A stretch of 64,000 bases of DNA from Megalonaias nervosa (lineage: Eukaryota > Mollusca > Bivalvia > Unionida > Unionidae). Under the pieces are notes generated by a model, which was not told the DNA's origin, ran no database searches, and saw only the letters and a list, made by a program, of their open reading frames with translations. Made by a program: the position numbers and the translations under genes. This document shows, in pieces, positions 61,759 to 64,000 of this stretch (positions are counted from its first letter, which is position 1; each line of letters opens with the position of its first letter). The stretch spans positions 1 through 64,000 of the forward strand of contig JAECUM010004934.1 of NCBI GenBank assembly GCA_016617855.1. The letters are read 5' to 3'.

Positions 61759-62112
61759 GACTTTGTATAGCGCCTAATCTTTAGAAGCTGTAAGTGCTTT
61801 ACAACATTTGACAACACTTAAAAAACATATATAATGATATGATTACAAAAATAAAAACAAACACCATGAAATTAGAAACAGAAAACATGCTGTAAATATT
61901 TAAGATAAGGATACATTATTAGGTCTTTAAGTCTGTTCTTGCAGTTGAAATTGGTGAGTTTTAAGAGCGCTCTTGAATGAGATCACTGTTTCTTTGTGTC
62001 TAAGTGCAGTGGGCAATTCATTCCATGTTGCTGGGCCCTGGTATGCAAAAGAGCATCGTCCATATGATTTCATTTTCATAAATGTAAAATGAACAATATC
62101 AATGTTCACTTT
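61722..62112 (-). pseudogene. L2-like LINE 3' end, minus strand
   Basis: The frame 62109-61927 contains KSYGRCSFAYQGPATWNELP and TVISFKSALKTHQF, the conserved final block of the LINE reverse-transcriptase ORF. It is followed by a short 3' UTR with AGGCGCTATACAAAG and an (ATT)n tail at 61756-61722. The organisation matches L2-clade 3' ends. Only the last 60 codons remain. Confidence 0.75.
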
Positions 62113-62547
62113 AATCTGTATCTAGCGGGACACATCATTCCAAAGTCTGTTTATCAGATTACATTCCCAAAACAACTGCAGTATTGTTTCCAGAGTTTTT
62201 CTCAACAATTTTTTTTTTATATACTGGTATCTTACAAAGGTATATTGACAGGAAAGCTTGAAATAGTGCATTACCAAATAAGTGCCCCAACATCACACTG
62301 CCTTGAAAATTGATGTAAATGCAAAAACATATCAAATGTGTGAAGATGGGACAGATGCATAAGGGTTAAAAAAAGAAACCTCTTGCCCAGTATCAAACCA
62401 ATTTCAATGGTCCCTTGGAGTTTGTTATAAGTAGATTCCTTTATTTCTGCAGAAAGGATAACTGTAACCACAATATTGTCTGAAATTCAGTGGCATCTTA
62501 ATGGATAAGTATGTTGTACTTAACAAGAGAGATTAATTAATACTTTT

Positions 62548-62619
62548 AGGTGTTTTAGGCTTGGTATGTTCCAAAATAGGCCTTGTGGAATTACAGAAAG
62601 TCTATTTCCTTGTAACTCT
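62548..62619 (-). pseudogene. Upstream LRR exon with a missing donor (exon 0)
   Basis: After an acceptor-like CTTTTGATAG, the frame reads ELQGNRLSVIPQGLFW and then NIPSLKH plus CT of a Leu codon. That is exactly 72 nt and one perfect 24-residue LRR, with the same phase and the same xLxxN start as the confident exons. Where GTAAGT is expected the sequence reads AAAAGT. The nearest GT (GTATTA) lies four bases further on and would shift the frame into exon 1. This may be a decayed exon, an exon using another donor, or an assembly error. The LRR identity is clear; whether it is used is not. Confidence 0.6.
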
Positions 62620-62668
62620 CTATCAAAAGATATGTTTTTCATAAATGTAATTTTTTTTATATATTAGT

Positions 62669-62728
<60 letters not shown>
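62669..62728. repeat. (TA)n microsatellite
   Basis: About 60 bp of TA, flanked on both sides by ATATTAGTAAC. Confidence 0.95.
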
Positions 62729-62730
<2 letters not shown>

Positions 62731-62739
62731 TAACACTGT

Positions 62740-64000
62740 TATTTAAAAATGTAGATGAGATTTAACAACAACAGTGCAGACAACATATGTAGCCACTCTG
62801 CTTCTAAAACATTGCTATCTACCACTAAAACAGTGACAAATCTGGGGAAAATTTTATTTTATCCAAGATTTTTAGATACAGAATTTAAGATAAATACTTG
62901 TGTTGGCTAAAAGAATATATGTTGGGATTCACACTGAGGCAAAGAAATCTCAGTGAGTTACATCATTTGTCAACTTTAAGACTCTGTTGAGCAAAAGTCA
63001 GATTATTTAGCTCCCAGACTGGGATTTCCTTTTCTTGGTCACAACCAAACATGGATTATTTTTTACTCACACATTAGTATTTTAAAAGAGATAGAAAAAA
63101 ATTGATTCCATCACATCAATAACTTACTTCAATTACAAATACTCAGGTTATAAAGAGCATGATTTTATGCTATGTCAATAAGTCATCCCATTAAAAATGG
63201 ACCCAAGATAATTGACTTGAGACAACCAGACTGAGACAAGAAAGTAATGGTGAAATATGCATGAGATTTCTCTGTCACATGGGTATGGCAAGCCAAATTT
63301 CTATTTATTCCATATCCCATAAAACTTAGAAGATATCTTAAAAATTAGATAAGATATCACACAGAAGTTATAAGATATCTTGAATATTTAGTTAATATAT
63401 GAGACATCTTATGTATTTTATAAAATATCTAATATATTTTATCAGAAACCTTATAAGCTGTATTACATGTTGTACATATCTTAAAAAATCATGAGACATC
63501 ATACAATTTCCAATATCTCTTAAAAAATATTATTGACATTTACATCTTCTGGTTAATTTGCAACTTTTCCAAGAATTTAGTTTCTTTTGATGCAGTGAAA
63601 GTTTCACATTTTGTGACATGGTTATAAAATTAAAAAAAAAAGATGAATCCACGCAGGTTCCCCATATGCGCTATTCAAATACAGTGTGACCCCACTATGA
63701 CATGGTAATTGGGAGCCATAGAACCTGACCATGTTATAGACTGAACCATGTAATAAGCAACCAGGTCAGTTAGCTGAAGAAAATGATGCATGTACCTCAA
63801 AAAATTGGGGGGGGGGGTAGGTAATAAATGCAGACACAAAAATACGTGCTTCATTGGCACAGTTACCATCTTAAATCGATGCATATTAAATGAGAAATAC
63901 ACCTGTAGTGAAAACAGAGAAGGCATATAAAATATTTACTTTATTCAGAAAACAACGTATTGGTACATATATGTGTATACTGTTTATATATACATGTCTA
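62740..64000. other. Window end, no exon confirmed
   Basis: Upstream exons and the start of the LRR gene would be expected here or beyond. An acceptor-like CTGTTTTCACTACAG is present on the minus strand at about 63905, but the frame behind it is only 36 nt and not clearly LRR. Confidence 0.35.
63330..63540 (+). repeat. Degenerate AGATATCTTA-type repeat
   Basis: AAGATATCTTAAAAA, TAAGATATCACA and GAGACATCTTA variants recur every 25-35 bp. Several are self-complementary around GATATC. Confidence 0.6.

Noticed and set aside
63864..63905. Short possible exon on the minus strand with acceptor CTGTTTTCACTACAG and donor GTAACT
   Set aside because: The phase would fit, but 36 nt encoding CISHLICIDLR is too little to call an LRR exon.

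Overview
This window is AT-rich animal nuclear DNA, most likely from a mollusc and perhaps a bivalve. That placement is inference. It rests on small symmetric exons scattered through kilobase-scale introns, very dense minisatellites, tRNA-derived SINEs, and fragments of L2/CR1-type LINEs, a Penelope-like element and a Gypsy element. Nothing looks bacterial or organellar, and nearly all open frames here are chance frames or frames through tandem repeats.

The one gene I can support runs on the minus strand across almost the whole window. Ten exons lie at 58929-58777, 56440-56363, 43787-43653, 40039-39890, 34777-34637, 25965-25900, 20309-20166, 13302-13159, 5825-5688 and 4917-4633. All ten are phase 2 at both ends and have lengths divisible by three (153, 78, 135, 150, 141, 66, 144, 144, 138 and 285 nt, 1434 nt in total). 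Each opens with the same leucine-rich-repeat core, in which Asn (twice replaced by Cys or Met-Asn shifted by context) follows an xLxx-like start. They encode about 478 residues of consecutive LRRs. An eleventh LRR exon of 72 nt at 62619-62548 has the same frame and acceptor but no donor at the expected place. No signal peptide or transmembrane segment is visible, so both ends probably lie outside the window, although a weak candidate terminal exon sits at 3946-3751.

The introns are full of mobile elements and repeats. The largest intron (56362-43788) holds a decayed Gypsy element on the gene strand. It has an LTR at 53591-53016, a primer-binding site like that for tRNA-Pro, a SCAN-like capsid, a CCHC knuckle, a DTGAS protease motif and then an integrase zinc domain only about 0.7 kb later, with no reverse transcriptase between. 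That order matches the Gmr1-like clade. Another intron holds a Penelope-like endonuclease fragment followed by a hammerhead-ribozyme-like fold (24608-24568). There are also five copies of one tRNA-derived SINE, two of another, one of a third, five copies of a MITE built from nested hairpins, and several LINE 3' ends.

Tandem arrays with unit lengths from 19 to about 180 bp occupy many kilobases. Long stretches between them consist of old, diverged interspersed repeats that recur in several introns.
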